Positions 17,826 to 25,048 of a DNA stretch of 64,000 nucleotides are shown here, piece after piece. Source of the stretch: Treponema sp. (lineage in GTDB: Bacteria > Spirochaetota > Spirochaetia > Treponematales > Treponemataceae). Both the position numbers and the translations under genes were made by a program. A model generated the notes under the pieces. That model was not told where the DNA came from. It searched no databases and worked only from the letters and a program-made list of their open reading frames with translations. The first letter of the stretch is position 1. Every line of letters begins with the position of its first letter. The stretch is from assembly GCA_016296655.1 (NCBI GenBank), contig JAEDIW010000006.1:1-64000 (forward strand), read 5' to 3'.

Positions 17826-19030
17826 CAGCGTTTTACCTCATATTCAAGAAGGACATCACTTCCAGACAATGAAACTTCAGGAGTGCTGAGCATAACAGCC
17901 TGAGCGGGATGTTCTGCAAGGCATGAGCGCACAGGAGAATAAGTTTTCCATGCATTGCCATCTGAAGTTCCGCAGGAAGCAGCTGCCCCAACGATTTTTG
18001 GAGCTACAAAAACCTGAATTTTGTTTACAATGCCTGCACGCAAGGCAGAAGCATTCAACTCGCCTCCGCTTTCCAAAAGTATGCTGTCAATTCCATCCTG
18101 GCCTAAAATCTTTGCAAGAACTGCAAGGTCGACTCTGCCCCTTTCATCCGGCACTGACAGAACTTTTACACCTTTTTGCCTGAGAGCGCAGGCTTTTTCA
18201 TTTTTTTCAAGGCTGCTGTCCTTTATGGCGCAGGCAACAATTAAAGGTATTTCGCCTGCCGTTTTTACCAGGCTGCAGTCCAATGGTATACTGAGATTTG
18301 AATCGCAGACAATTCTTACAGGCTGACGCAGTTTTTTTTCACAAACGGCATTTTCATCAATTCCAGCAAGTTCAAAATCAGCTGCTTCTAGCCTGCAAGT
18401 CAAAAGAGGATTGTCCGAAAGAACAGTTTTTATTCCAGTCATTACAGCCATGTTCCAGAAACGTTCAAAGTGTACACGTTTTCTGGACTGTTCGCAGCTT
18501 ATCCATTTGCTGTCGCCTGTACAACAGGCAGTAAGTCCGTCGGCTGTAACAGCATATTTCATTGTAATATAAGGAGTTTTTGTGGTTATATAATGAAAAA
18601 AAACAGAATTTATCCTGTCACACGCTTCCTTACAGCAGCCTGTAAACACTTCAATTCCTGCCTTACGCAGAATTTCAAAGCCTTTTCCACTTACAAGAGG
18701 ATTAGGGTCATTTGAACCACAAAAAACGCGCCGAATTCCAGCTTCTATAATAGCCTGAGTACACGGTGGCTGGCGCCCTGTATGGCAGCAAGGCTCAAGC
18801 GTTACAAACAAATCTGCGCCTTTGCAGGAATTTCCACGCCGTTCAGCATCTGCCAGCGCTTCCCGCTCAGCATGCATTTTTCCATAGCTAGTGTGATATC
18901 CTTCGCCGAGAATTTTTCCATCTTTTACAATAATAGCGCCTACCAGAGGGTTAGGATTTACAAAACCCCTGCCCTTCTCTGCAAGTTCAATGGCACGCAA
19001 AATATAGTTTGATATAGAACTATCTTTCAT
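17825..19030 (-). CDS. ribD: Riboflavin biosynthesis deaminase/reductase RibD
   Basis: A 401-residue bifunctional enzyme. The N-terminal deaminase has the zinc motif HAEREAL and the cysteines of TLEPCCHTGRQPPCTQAI. The C-terminal reductase shows MKYAVTADGLTACCTGDSKWIS and the ILLESGGELNASAL NADPH-site region. The start MKDSSISNYILRAIELA at 19030 fits the family start. No Shine-Dalgarno sequence precedes it and the likely promoter ends only a few bases upstream, so the message may be leaderless. It is the first gene of the rib cluster. Confidence 0.95.
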   Translation of the reverse strand: MKDSSISNYILRAIELAEKGRGFVNPNPLVGAIIVKDGKILGEGYHTSYGKMHAEREALADAERRGNSCKGADLFVTLEPCCHTGRQPPCTQAIIEAGIRRVFCGSNDPNPLVSGKGFEILRKAGIEVFTGCCKEACDRINSVFFHYITTKTPYITMKYAVTADGLTACCTGDSKWISCEQSRKRVHFERFWNMAVMTGIKTVLSDNPLLTCRLEAADFELAGIDENAVCEKKLRQPVRIVCDSNLSIPLDCSLVKTAGEIPLIVACAIKDSSLEKNEKACALRQKGVKVLSVPDERGRVDLAVLAKILGQDGIDSILLESGGELNASALRAGIVNKIQVFVAPKIVGAAASCGTSDGNAWKTYSPVRSCLAEHPAQAVMLSTPEVSLSGSDVLLEYEVKR

Positions 19031-19066
19031 ACATATAGTTTTATATCAAACTATATCATTTGTCAA
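19002..19066 (-). promoter_or_regulatory. Promoter with two palindromic operator candidates at ribD start
   Basis: On the minus strand TTGACA (19066-19061) is followed by TATAAA at 15-base or TAAAAC at 17-base spacing. Two similar palindromes overlie it: atatagttt and aaactatat at 19033-19056 (9-bp perfect arms), and atatagttt with a matching aactat arm at 19002-19023 inside the first ribD codons. They suggest control by a dimeric repressor. No FMN riboswitch-like conserved core was seen here. Confidence 0.55.
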
Positions 19067-19118
19067 CTTTTTAAATAAATTTAAGACAATCCGGCAAAAG
19101 CAGCATTATGCTCCAGAC

Positions 19119-19159
19119 AAAAAAAACCGGCGCATCCGCAAACAGACACTCCGGTTTTT
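19119..19159 (-). terminator. Rho-independent terminator upstream of ribD
   Basis: Stem aaaaaccgg (19122-19130) and ccggttttt (19151-19159), followed on the minus strand by T8. It should end the substrate-binding-protein transcript before the rib promoter. Confidence 0.75.
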
Positions 19160-19181
19160 CACAAATTCTGCAAAAAAAATC

Positions 19182-19256
19182 GGGCTGTCCTAAAAGTAAA
19201 ATTCATATTGTCATTCCGAAATAAATTCATCATGACAGAACTTATAAGACAGCCCC
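19182..19256 (-). terminator. Second long hairpin after the binding-protein gene
   Basis: gggctgtc (19182-19189) pairs with gacagccc (19249-19256), with a smaller nested hairpin (ttgtcat/atgacag). On the minus strand the stem is followed by a T run (complement of 19172-19178). The same ggctgtcc stem occurs at 28784-28811. Confidence 0.55.
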
Positions 19257-19297
19257 ACTCTATTTTCTAAAATTCACTTTTCTGTAAACAAGTATTT

Positions 19298-20251
19298 TTA
19301 CAGGCCTGCTGGAACTGTAATTCCAATTTTTGCTGCAGTTTCCTGATTGATTTCCAAATCGCATTTTTCAAGATACTGGATAGGCATTTCTGCAGGCTTT
19401 TTGCCGTTTGCAATAATTTCAACAGCCATTTTTGCAGTCTGCTTACCAAGTTCATAGTAGTTGATTCCGTAAGTTGCAAAACCACCACTCTGAACCATTC
19501 CGCTTTCGCCGCAGATTGTAGGAATTTTTGCCTGATTTGCAACCATTGCTACAGTTGCCATACCGGCAGCAATCATGTTGTCTGTAGGAGCATAAATTGC
19601 ATCAACTTTACCTACAAGGCTCTGTGTTACCTGCTGAATTTCATTTGAGTTTGAAACAGTTGCATCGATATATTTTAGTCCGATTTTGTCGCAGGCAGCT
19701 TTTGCAAGATTAATCTGGAAAATTGAATTCTGTTCGCTGGAACAGTACAACATTCCTACAGTCTTTGCTTCTGGAACAAGTTTCTTCAAAAGTTCAATCT
19801 GAGCAGCACATGGTGTAAGGTCAGAAGTTCCTGAAACGTTTGTTCCTGGCATGGCATTTGATTTTACAAGCTTGGCAGACTCAGGATCTGTTACAGCAGA
19901 AACCAAAATAGGAATTGTTTTTGTGAGGTTTGCAACAGCCATAGCAGCAGGAGTTGCAATAGCAAAAATCAAATCGTCATTGTCATTTATAAGCTTGTTG
20001 GCAATTGTTACACAGTTTGCCTGTTCGCCCTGTGCATTCTGATAATCAATCTTAATGTTCTGTCCATCAACATAACCTGCTGCTGCAAGTCCATCAACAA
20101 AACCTTTATAGCTTGCATCCAGTGCAGGATGTTCAACAAGCTGAATTACACCGATTCTTACAGCTTTTGAGCCTGAATCTTTTTTTGCTCCGGCAAATGC
20201 AGAAAAAGCCAGTGTCAATGCCAAAACGGCTGCTACAATTTTTTTCATCAT
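19298..20251 (-). CDS. ABC transporter substrate-binding protein (COG2984-like)
   Basis: Periplasmic binding protein of about 317 residues. The signal peptide MKKIVAAVLALTLAFSAFAG ends in AFA-GA, so type I cleavage is likely, with no lipobox cysteine. The two-lobed fold is seen in VRIGVIQLVEHPALDASYKGFVDGL, DDLIFAIATPAAMAVANL, and VGMLYCSSEQNSIFQ. GGAGG precedes two adjacent ATGs; the second (20248) has better spacing. The partner permease and ATPase genes lie on the other side of the rib genes at 13515-15223. It has its own promoter and terminators. Substrate is unknown; flavin or a precursor is an inference from location. Confidence 0.9.
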   Translation of the reverse strand: MMKKIVAAVLALTLAFSAFAGAKKDSGSKAVRIGVIQLVEHPALDASYKGFVDGLAAAGYVDGQNIKIDYQNAQGEQANCVTIANKLINDNDDLIFAIATPAAMAVANLTKTIPILVSAVTDPESAKLVKSNAMPGTNVSGTSDLTPCAAQIELLKKLVPEAKTVGMLYCSSEQNSIFQINLAKAACDKIGLKYIDATVSNSNEIQQVTQSLVGKVDAIYAPTDNMIAAGMATVAMVANQAKIPTICGESGMVQSGGFATYGINYYELGKQTAKMAVEIIANGKKPAEMPIQYLEKCDLEINQETAAKIGITVPAGL

Positions 20252-20400
20252 AGTCCTCCAAAATTAACTATTTTTGATTACAGAAACCTCAAAAGTTTTT
20301 GAGGCTTTAAAAATACGGATTTTTCAGGCAATGATACGCCATCATAAAACTCGCAGAAACTTATAAAAAAACATAAAACGAATTTTCACAAGCTTCTTTT

Positions 20401-20454
20401 ACAATAAGGACAAAAAAAATGTTGGTCAATATTAAAACAATATAAAACCAACAT
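20401..20454 (-). promoter_or_regulatory. Promoter and inverted repeat upstream of the binding protein
   Basis: Minus-strand TTGACC (20429-20424), 17-base spacer, TATTGT (20406-20401). An 8-bp inverted repeat, atgttggt (20419-20426) and accaacat (20447-20454), overlaps the -35 box and could be an operator. Confidence 0.5.
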
Positions 20455-20476
20455 AAAATACAAAAATATTTTTTTT

Positions 20477-21568
20477 CTAGAACGCAGACGGAACAAAATT
20501 TATACCATCTGTTTCTTCAAAGCCGAACATAAGGTTCATATTCTGCACTGCCTGGCCAGATGCACCTTTTATCATATTGTCCAAAGTTGAAACCAGTTCC
20601 AGCATCTTACCGTCATTTACTACATAAGCCTGAATATCACAGAAATTAGTGAAACGAACATTTTTGCTCTGGGGAGAAACTCCGTATGGCAATACCCGCA
20701 CAAAAGGTTCCTTTGCAAAGAAGTCCCTGTACATATTGTTTACCACTTCAGAAGATGAAATGCCGGCTGTTTTTGCCTGCTGAGCAATACGTTCTGCAGC
20801 ATCATGAGTAAGCGGTGCATAAATCGTAGTAAGGATTCCCCGACTCATCGGAACAAGGTGTGGCGTAAAAACAATGTCAACATCTTTGTTTGCTGCAATG
20901 GAACAATTTCGTTTAATTTCAGGCTGATGGCGGTGTGCCCCGACTTTATATGCGCTCAAAGATTCTCCGCAGGAACAGAAACTGTTAGACTCAGTAGGAG
21001 TTCTACCGGCACCTGTAACACCACTTTGGCTGTCAACAATTATTGGAGAATTTTCAAGAATACCGTTTTTCAATGCTGGAAGAAGAGCAAGTGTTGCAGA
21101 GGTTACATAACAGCCAGGATTTCCAATTACGCGGGCTTTTTTAATTTCATCCCGATTCATTTCCGGCAGTCCGTAAACACTTTCCCTGTGAACCTCTGGA
21201 AACTGCCATTCTTTTTTATACCATTTCTTAAAAGTTTCTTCGTCCATGCCGAATCGGAAATCAGCACTTAAATCAATCAGTTTTTTGCCATTTTTCACGC
21301 AGAAATCGGCATACTGCTCGGCAATTCCATGTGGCAGAGCTGTAAAAATAACATCTGACACTTTTACAACTTCATCCGCAGTAAGCAACTTTCCGTCCAT
21401 TTTTCCGCGGAACTGACCATACAAACTTTGATAAACATCTGCCAGATTCTGCCCTTCAAAACTGACTGAACTTACATAGATTTTTTCTACTTCAGGATGT
21501 GATAGAAGAATTCTTACAAGCTCAACACCTGCATAACCTGTCGCACCAATAATACCAGCTTTTATCAT
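20477..21568 (-). CDS. argC: N-acetyl-gamma-glutamyl-phosphate reductase
   Basis: Third step of arginine synthesis: NADPH reduction of N-acetylglutamyl phosphate. MIKAGIIGATGYAGVELVRIL is the Rossmann start. The active-site cysteine is in VIGNPGCYVTSATLALLP, followed by SQSGVTGAGR and the HRHQPEI segment. At 363 residues it is normal. The start at 21568 is preferred over 21592, because the Rossmann fold begins immediately and an AGGAAAGAC-type purine run precedes it. No other arg gene is in the window. Confidence 0.96.
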   Translation of the reverse strand: MIKAGIIGATGYAGVELVRILLSHPEVEKIYVSSVSFEGQNLADVYQSLYGQFRGKMDGKLLTADEVVKVSDVIFTALPHGIAEQYADFCVKNGKKLIDLSADFRFGMDEETFKKWYKKEWQFPEVHRESVYGLPEMNRDEIKKARVIGNPGCYVTSATLALLPALKNGILENSPIIVDSQSGVTGAGRTPTESNSFCSCGESLSAYKVGAHRHQPEIKRNCSIAANKDVDIVFTPHLVPMSRGILTTIYAPLTHDAAERIAQQAKTAGISSSEVVNNMYRDFFAKEPFVRVLPYGVSPQSKNVRFTNFCDIQAYVVNDGKMLELVSTLDNMIKGASGQAVQNMNLMFGFEETDGINFVPSAF

Positions 21569-21621
21569 CTCGTCTTTCCTCTCCGTTTCCAAGGTTTGTA
21601 TTAAACCTTAAATTGAATACC

Positions 21622-21650
21622 TTGAAAACAAGGCTTTGTAATGTTACACT
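21622..21650 (+). promoter_or_regulatory. Promoter of TPR lipoprotein gene
   Basis: TTGAAA (21622-21627), 17-base spacer, TACACT (21645-21650). The expected start point is at or next to the ATG at 21657, and no Shine-Dalgarno sequence is present, so a leaderless transcript is likely. A short palindrome (ccttgaaaacaagg) overlaps the -35 box. Confidence 0.6.
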
Positions 21651-21656
21651 ACCGCC

Positions 21657-22136
21657 ATGAAACTTTCAATATTTTCAAAAAGAATGATTTTATCAATTTC
21701 TGCAGCTGCAGGAATTTTTATGGCAGTTTCCTGTAAATCAGCTCCTGTTGTAATTGATGAAACTATGACAACTCAGGAACTTATACAAAAAGGTCAGGAT
21801 GCTTATCAGGAAGGAAAATACAAAATGGCACTTACCTATTATCAGGCCGTAATCGACAAACCCGAAATCACTCCTGCAAATTACATAGAGGCTCGTTACG
21901 AAATAGGACATCTTTACATGAAGAAAAAGAACTACAAGGCAGCACGTCCTATTTTTGAAGAAATTCAGGAACTTTTCCGAAATACAATGCCTGGAATACT
22001 GCCAGCAGCCTACAACAAACTTGCAGAAATAGAGCTTGCAAAAATTCCTGATACCAGACAGGCAATTCAGGCTGCAAAAAAGCTTGAAGAAGAAAAGAAA
22101 CAGCAGGAACAGGTTGAAGCTGCTGACGAATACTAG
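21657..22136 (+). CDS. TPR-containing lipoprotein
   Basis: A 159-residue exported lipoprotein. The signal segment MILSISAAAGIFMAVSC ends in a lipobox at Cys26. The mature part has tetratricopeptide-like helices (ELIQKGQDAYQEGKYKMALTYYQ and EARYEIGHLYMKKKNYKAARPIFEE) and a charged C-terminus. Small lipoproteins of this sort are conserved in treponemes and probably scaffold envelope complexes. It lies nine bases before rarA and is likely co-transcribed with it. Confidence 0.85.
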   Translation: MKLSIFSKRMILSISAAAGIFMAVSCKSAPVVIDETMTTQELIQKGQDAYQEGKYKMALTYYQAVIDKPEITPANYIEARYEIGHLYMKKKNYKAARPIFEEIQELFRNTMPGILPAAYNKLAEIELAKIPDTRQAIQAAKKLEEEKKQQEQVEAADEY

Positions 22137-22145
22137 GACTTTTCC

Positions 22146-24665
22146 ATGCCTGATTTATTTGACAGCGTAAAAAAAAACAAGGAACCGCTGGCAGCCCGCA
22201 TGAGACCCCGCAATCTTGACGAATACATAGGTCAGGATCATATTGTCGGAAAAGGCAGACTTTTGCGGCGGGCCATAGCAGCAGATCAGCTTTCTTCTGT
22301 TATTTTCTATGGGCCGCCAGGTTCCGGCAAAACAACGCTTGCAAGAGTAATTGCAAATCACACAAAGAGCAATTTCATTACGCTGAATGCAGTTCTTACA
22401 GGCGTGCAGGACATACGCACATCAATAAAACAGGCAGAAGACTACTTTAAACTATACAACCGCAGGACAATTCTGTTCGTAGATGAAGTCCACCGTTGGA
22501 ATAAAAGCCAGCAGGATGCGCTGCTGCCATGGGTTGAAAATGGAACAATCATTCTGGTAGGCGCCACAACCGAAAATCCTTTTTTTGAAGTAAACAAAGC
22601 CCTGGTAAGCCGCAGCAGGGTTTTTCAACTGAAAGCACTCACTGCCCAGGATCTTGAAAAAGCCGCCCAAATGGCATTAGCAGATACGGAGCGAGGCTAC
22701 GGACACTGGAAAGTTCAATTTGAAAGCGGCGCCCTGGAACACTTGATAGAAACTGCAAACGGTGATGCCAGAAGCCTGTTGAACGCACTGGAACTGGCAG
22801 TCGAAACAACTCCAGAAAAATGGGAACCAGAAGCTCAACCGCCTGTTCCTGAATGGGGTTCAACAATTTTTGTTACAAAAGAAGCCGCCGAAGAATCAAT
22901 TCAAAAAAAAGTTGTTCTTTACGACAGAGATGGAGACTATCATTACGACATAATCAGTGCATTCATCAAAAGCCTTAGAGGCCGGGATCCAGATGGAGCT
23001 ATGTACTGGCTTGCAAGAATGGTCAGAGCTGGCGAAGACCCGCACTTTATTTTCAGAAGAATGCTCATTTCTGCCTGTGAAGATACAGGACTTGCAGACC
23101 CTTATGCACTTTCAGTTGTTGAAAGCTGTGCAGACGCATTTGACAGGGTTGGACTGCCAGAAGGACGATATCATCTGGCTCATGCAGCCCTTTATCTTGC
23201 CACAACTCCAAAATCAAACAGTTCCATGGCATTTTTTGATGCACTTGCAGCAGTTGAAAAAGAAGATGCAGACGTGCCGAATCATCTCAGGGATTCTAAC
23301 AGAGATGCAGAAGGTTTCGGTCATGGAGCTGGCTATCTGTACCCTCATGCATACAAAGACCATTGGGTTGCACAGCAGTATCTTCCAGATGCTCTTGCCG
23401 GCCGTGTATTTTATACGCCAAGCAGTCAGGGCTGGGAAAAAAACATACGCGATGACGTTCTTTCCAGACGAGAACTTCAGATTGCAGCAATTTTAAATGA
23501 AAATGCAGAACACACAGAACACAGAAACTCTGAAACAGACTCTGCTGTTACAGGCTCCAGAAATTCAGTCATAAGCAAAAAAAATGAGTTCTCTTCAACT
23601 GAAGAAAAATCAGAATTCGGTGTAAATCCGCTGAATGAATGGTGGGTACAGGAACATTTCAAGACAAAAGGTGAAAAAAAGGGCGAAAACCTGACTTTCA
23701 CGCCAAAAAATCCAGGCAAAGAAAGTGCTCTTGAGCGGGCTGACAAGATATGGAAAGCAAGGCTTGATTCAAACCGATGCGAAGTCCTCCTGAAAATACG
23801 CAATACAATGACTGCAATGGCAAACCTTACACGACATGAACGATGCCTTGTCTGGGATGCAGATGACGGACTTCTTCTGTGGGAACTTGCAAGAAAGACA
23901 CCAGAAGGCATAACCTGCGGTGTCTGCCGAAGCCCAAAAGGCAGGCAAATACTTGAACAATACTCGCGCACGCTGGAAACGCTTGATAAACCCATTTTGG
24001 AATTCAGGCCAGAATCATCTTCCAGAGACTTCCTGGAAGAAACAGCTTTCAGGGAAGTTTTTGTAAAATTTCAGACCAGTGGAATAATATTTGACAGGAT
24101 TTTTTTCAGAGACCCTTTCATCAGCCGGCAAAGTATACAGACACTTGCAAAGGCCTTAAAAACACTGGTTTCTGGAACAACTGCAGAAAATAGCGAAAAT
24201 CAGGAAACTCCGCTTGCATCAGGCTGGAAAATAGTCATCTGTCAGAGAATCCTATGCCATACGCAACATGTGTTAAAACTGGTAGCAGAACAGATTCTTG
24301 GGCAAAATTCCGATTTTACAAGAACAGATGAATTCCACAACATGGAACAGGCTGAAAAAGAATTTTTCAGCAATCAGGAAAATCCTCTTTTCAACTGGGA
24401 TGCAGAATTTATTACAAAAACTTTTGAAGAGCAGGGGTTCAAGGTAACCAGCGCCTGCCAGCCCATCATAGAAAAGAGACGGATTTCAGACAAAGAAATT
24501 TTTGCATGGTTCGATTCCGAAAATTCTTCCTACAGTGCATGGATTGCAGAACGTGCAGGCCAAATTCCCTGGCAAAAAGTCAAAAATCTTCTGTCTGCGG
24601 CTGCAAAAAACACCATATTCAACTGGGAAACAGAAACCGCTTTTTTTACAATCCAGCAGGATTAA
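22146..24665 (+). CDS. rarA: Replication-associated recombination protein A with a C-terminal extension
   Basis: An 839-residue protein; RarA/MgsA is usually about 420-450. Residues 1-455 are a complete RarA. They include LAARMRPRNLDEYIGQDHIV, Walker A YGPPGSGKTT, Walker B ILFVDEVHRWNK, sensor 1 VGATTENPFFEVN, and the MgsA C-terminal tetramerisation part ending near YTPSSQGWEKNI. After a Ser/Glu-rich linker (about 455-500), a second domain of some 330 residues follows. Part of it, RCLVWDADDGLLLWELARKT, resembles a Rossmann-type methyltransferase motif I, and further strands follow. RarA acts at stalled replication forks. The extra domain is unassigned. Confidence 0.9.
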   Translation: MPDLFDSVKKNKEPLAARMRPRNLDEYIGQDHIVGKGRLLRRAIAADQLSSVIFYGPPGSGKTTLARVIANHTKSNFITLNAVLTGVQDIRTSIKQAEDYFKLYNRRTILFVDEVHRWNKSQQDALLPWVENGTIILVGATTENPFFEVNKALVSRSRVFQLKALTAQDLEKAAQMALADTERGYGHWKVQFESGALEHLIETANGDARSLLNALELAVETTPEKWEPEAQPPVPEWGSTIFVTKEAAEESIQKKVVLYDRDGDYHYDIISAFIKSLRGRDPDGAMYWLARMVRAGEDPHFIFRRMLISACEDTGLADPYALSVVESCADAFDRVGLPEGRYHLAHAALYLATTPKSNSSMAFFDALAAVEKEDADVPNHLRDSNRDAEGFGHGAGYLYPHAYKDHWVAQQYLPDALAGRVFYTPSSQGWEKNIRDDVLSRRELQIAAILNENAEHTEHRNSETDSAVTGSRNSVISKKNEFSSTEEKSEFGVNPLNEWWVQEHFKTKGEKKGENLTFTPKNPGKESALERADKIWKARLDSNRCEVLLKIRNTMTAMANLTRHERCLVWDADDGLLLWELARKTPEGITCGVCRSPKGRQILEQYSRTLETLDKPILEFRPESSSRDFLEETAFREVFVKFQTSGIIFDRIFFRDPFISRQSIQTLAKALKTLVSGTTAENSENQETPLASGWKIVICQRILCHTQHVLKLVAEQILGQNSDFTRTDEFHNMEQAEKEFFSNQENPLFNWDAEFITKTFEEQGFKVTSACQPIIEKRRISDKEIFAWFDSENSSYSAWIAERAGQIPWQKVKNLLSAAAKNTIFNWETETAFFTIQQD

Positions 24666-24942
24666 AATCAGAAAGATTAAGGAAATCGTCTGAAAAATCA
24701 AAAGCTGCAAAATCCTGCATTGAAAAAATATTCAAGTCGGTTGAAATTTCGTTTACAGAATAAAGTGCATGCAAATTTATCAAATCAACATATCCGGTAG
24801 GTTTTAAATAAGTTTTTTTTGCCTTTGCCTCAATTTCAGGGAAACATATTTCCCCAAGTTTTACAATTTCCTCATCAGAAATGTCTTCCGGCATAAACAT
24901 AAACAGATTTTTTTCCATATCAGTGTACATGCTCAACTTCAT
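24646..24942 (-). CDS. Small acidic hypothetical protein
   Basis: A 98-residue frame starting MKLSMYTDMEKNLFMFMPED with an acidic, Phe-rich C-terminus. It overlaps the 3' end of rarA by 20 bp in convergent orientation. It has ordinary amino-acid composition and a plausible helical middle (ISDEEIVKLGEICFPEIEAKAKK), but no recognised domain, and the ATG has no strong Shine-Dalgarno site. It fills an otherwise empty 383-bp gap, which favours a real gene. Confidence 0.5.
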   Translation of the reverse strand: MKLSMYTDMEKNLFMFMPEDISDEEIVKLGEICFPEIEAKAKKTYLKPTGYVDLINLHALYSVNEISTDLNIFSMQDFAAFDFSDDFLNLSDFNPAGL

Positions 24943-25048
24943 CGGCTTTATGATAACGGTCTTTTGTAAATTGTCAATACGCAGACTATGGCTTGTACAT
25001 GACAGGCTGCAACAAAGAGATTAAAAAATCTGATGCAAATCCTGAAAA

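Noticed and set aside
19031..19297. Possible FMN riboswitch upstream of ribD
   Set aside because: The conserved RFN core sequences could not be found by eye; only terminators and palindromes are visible.
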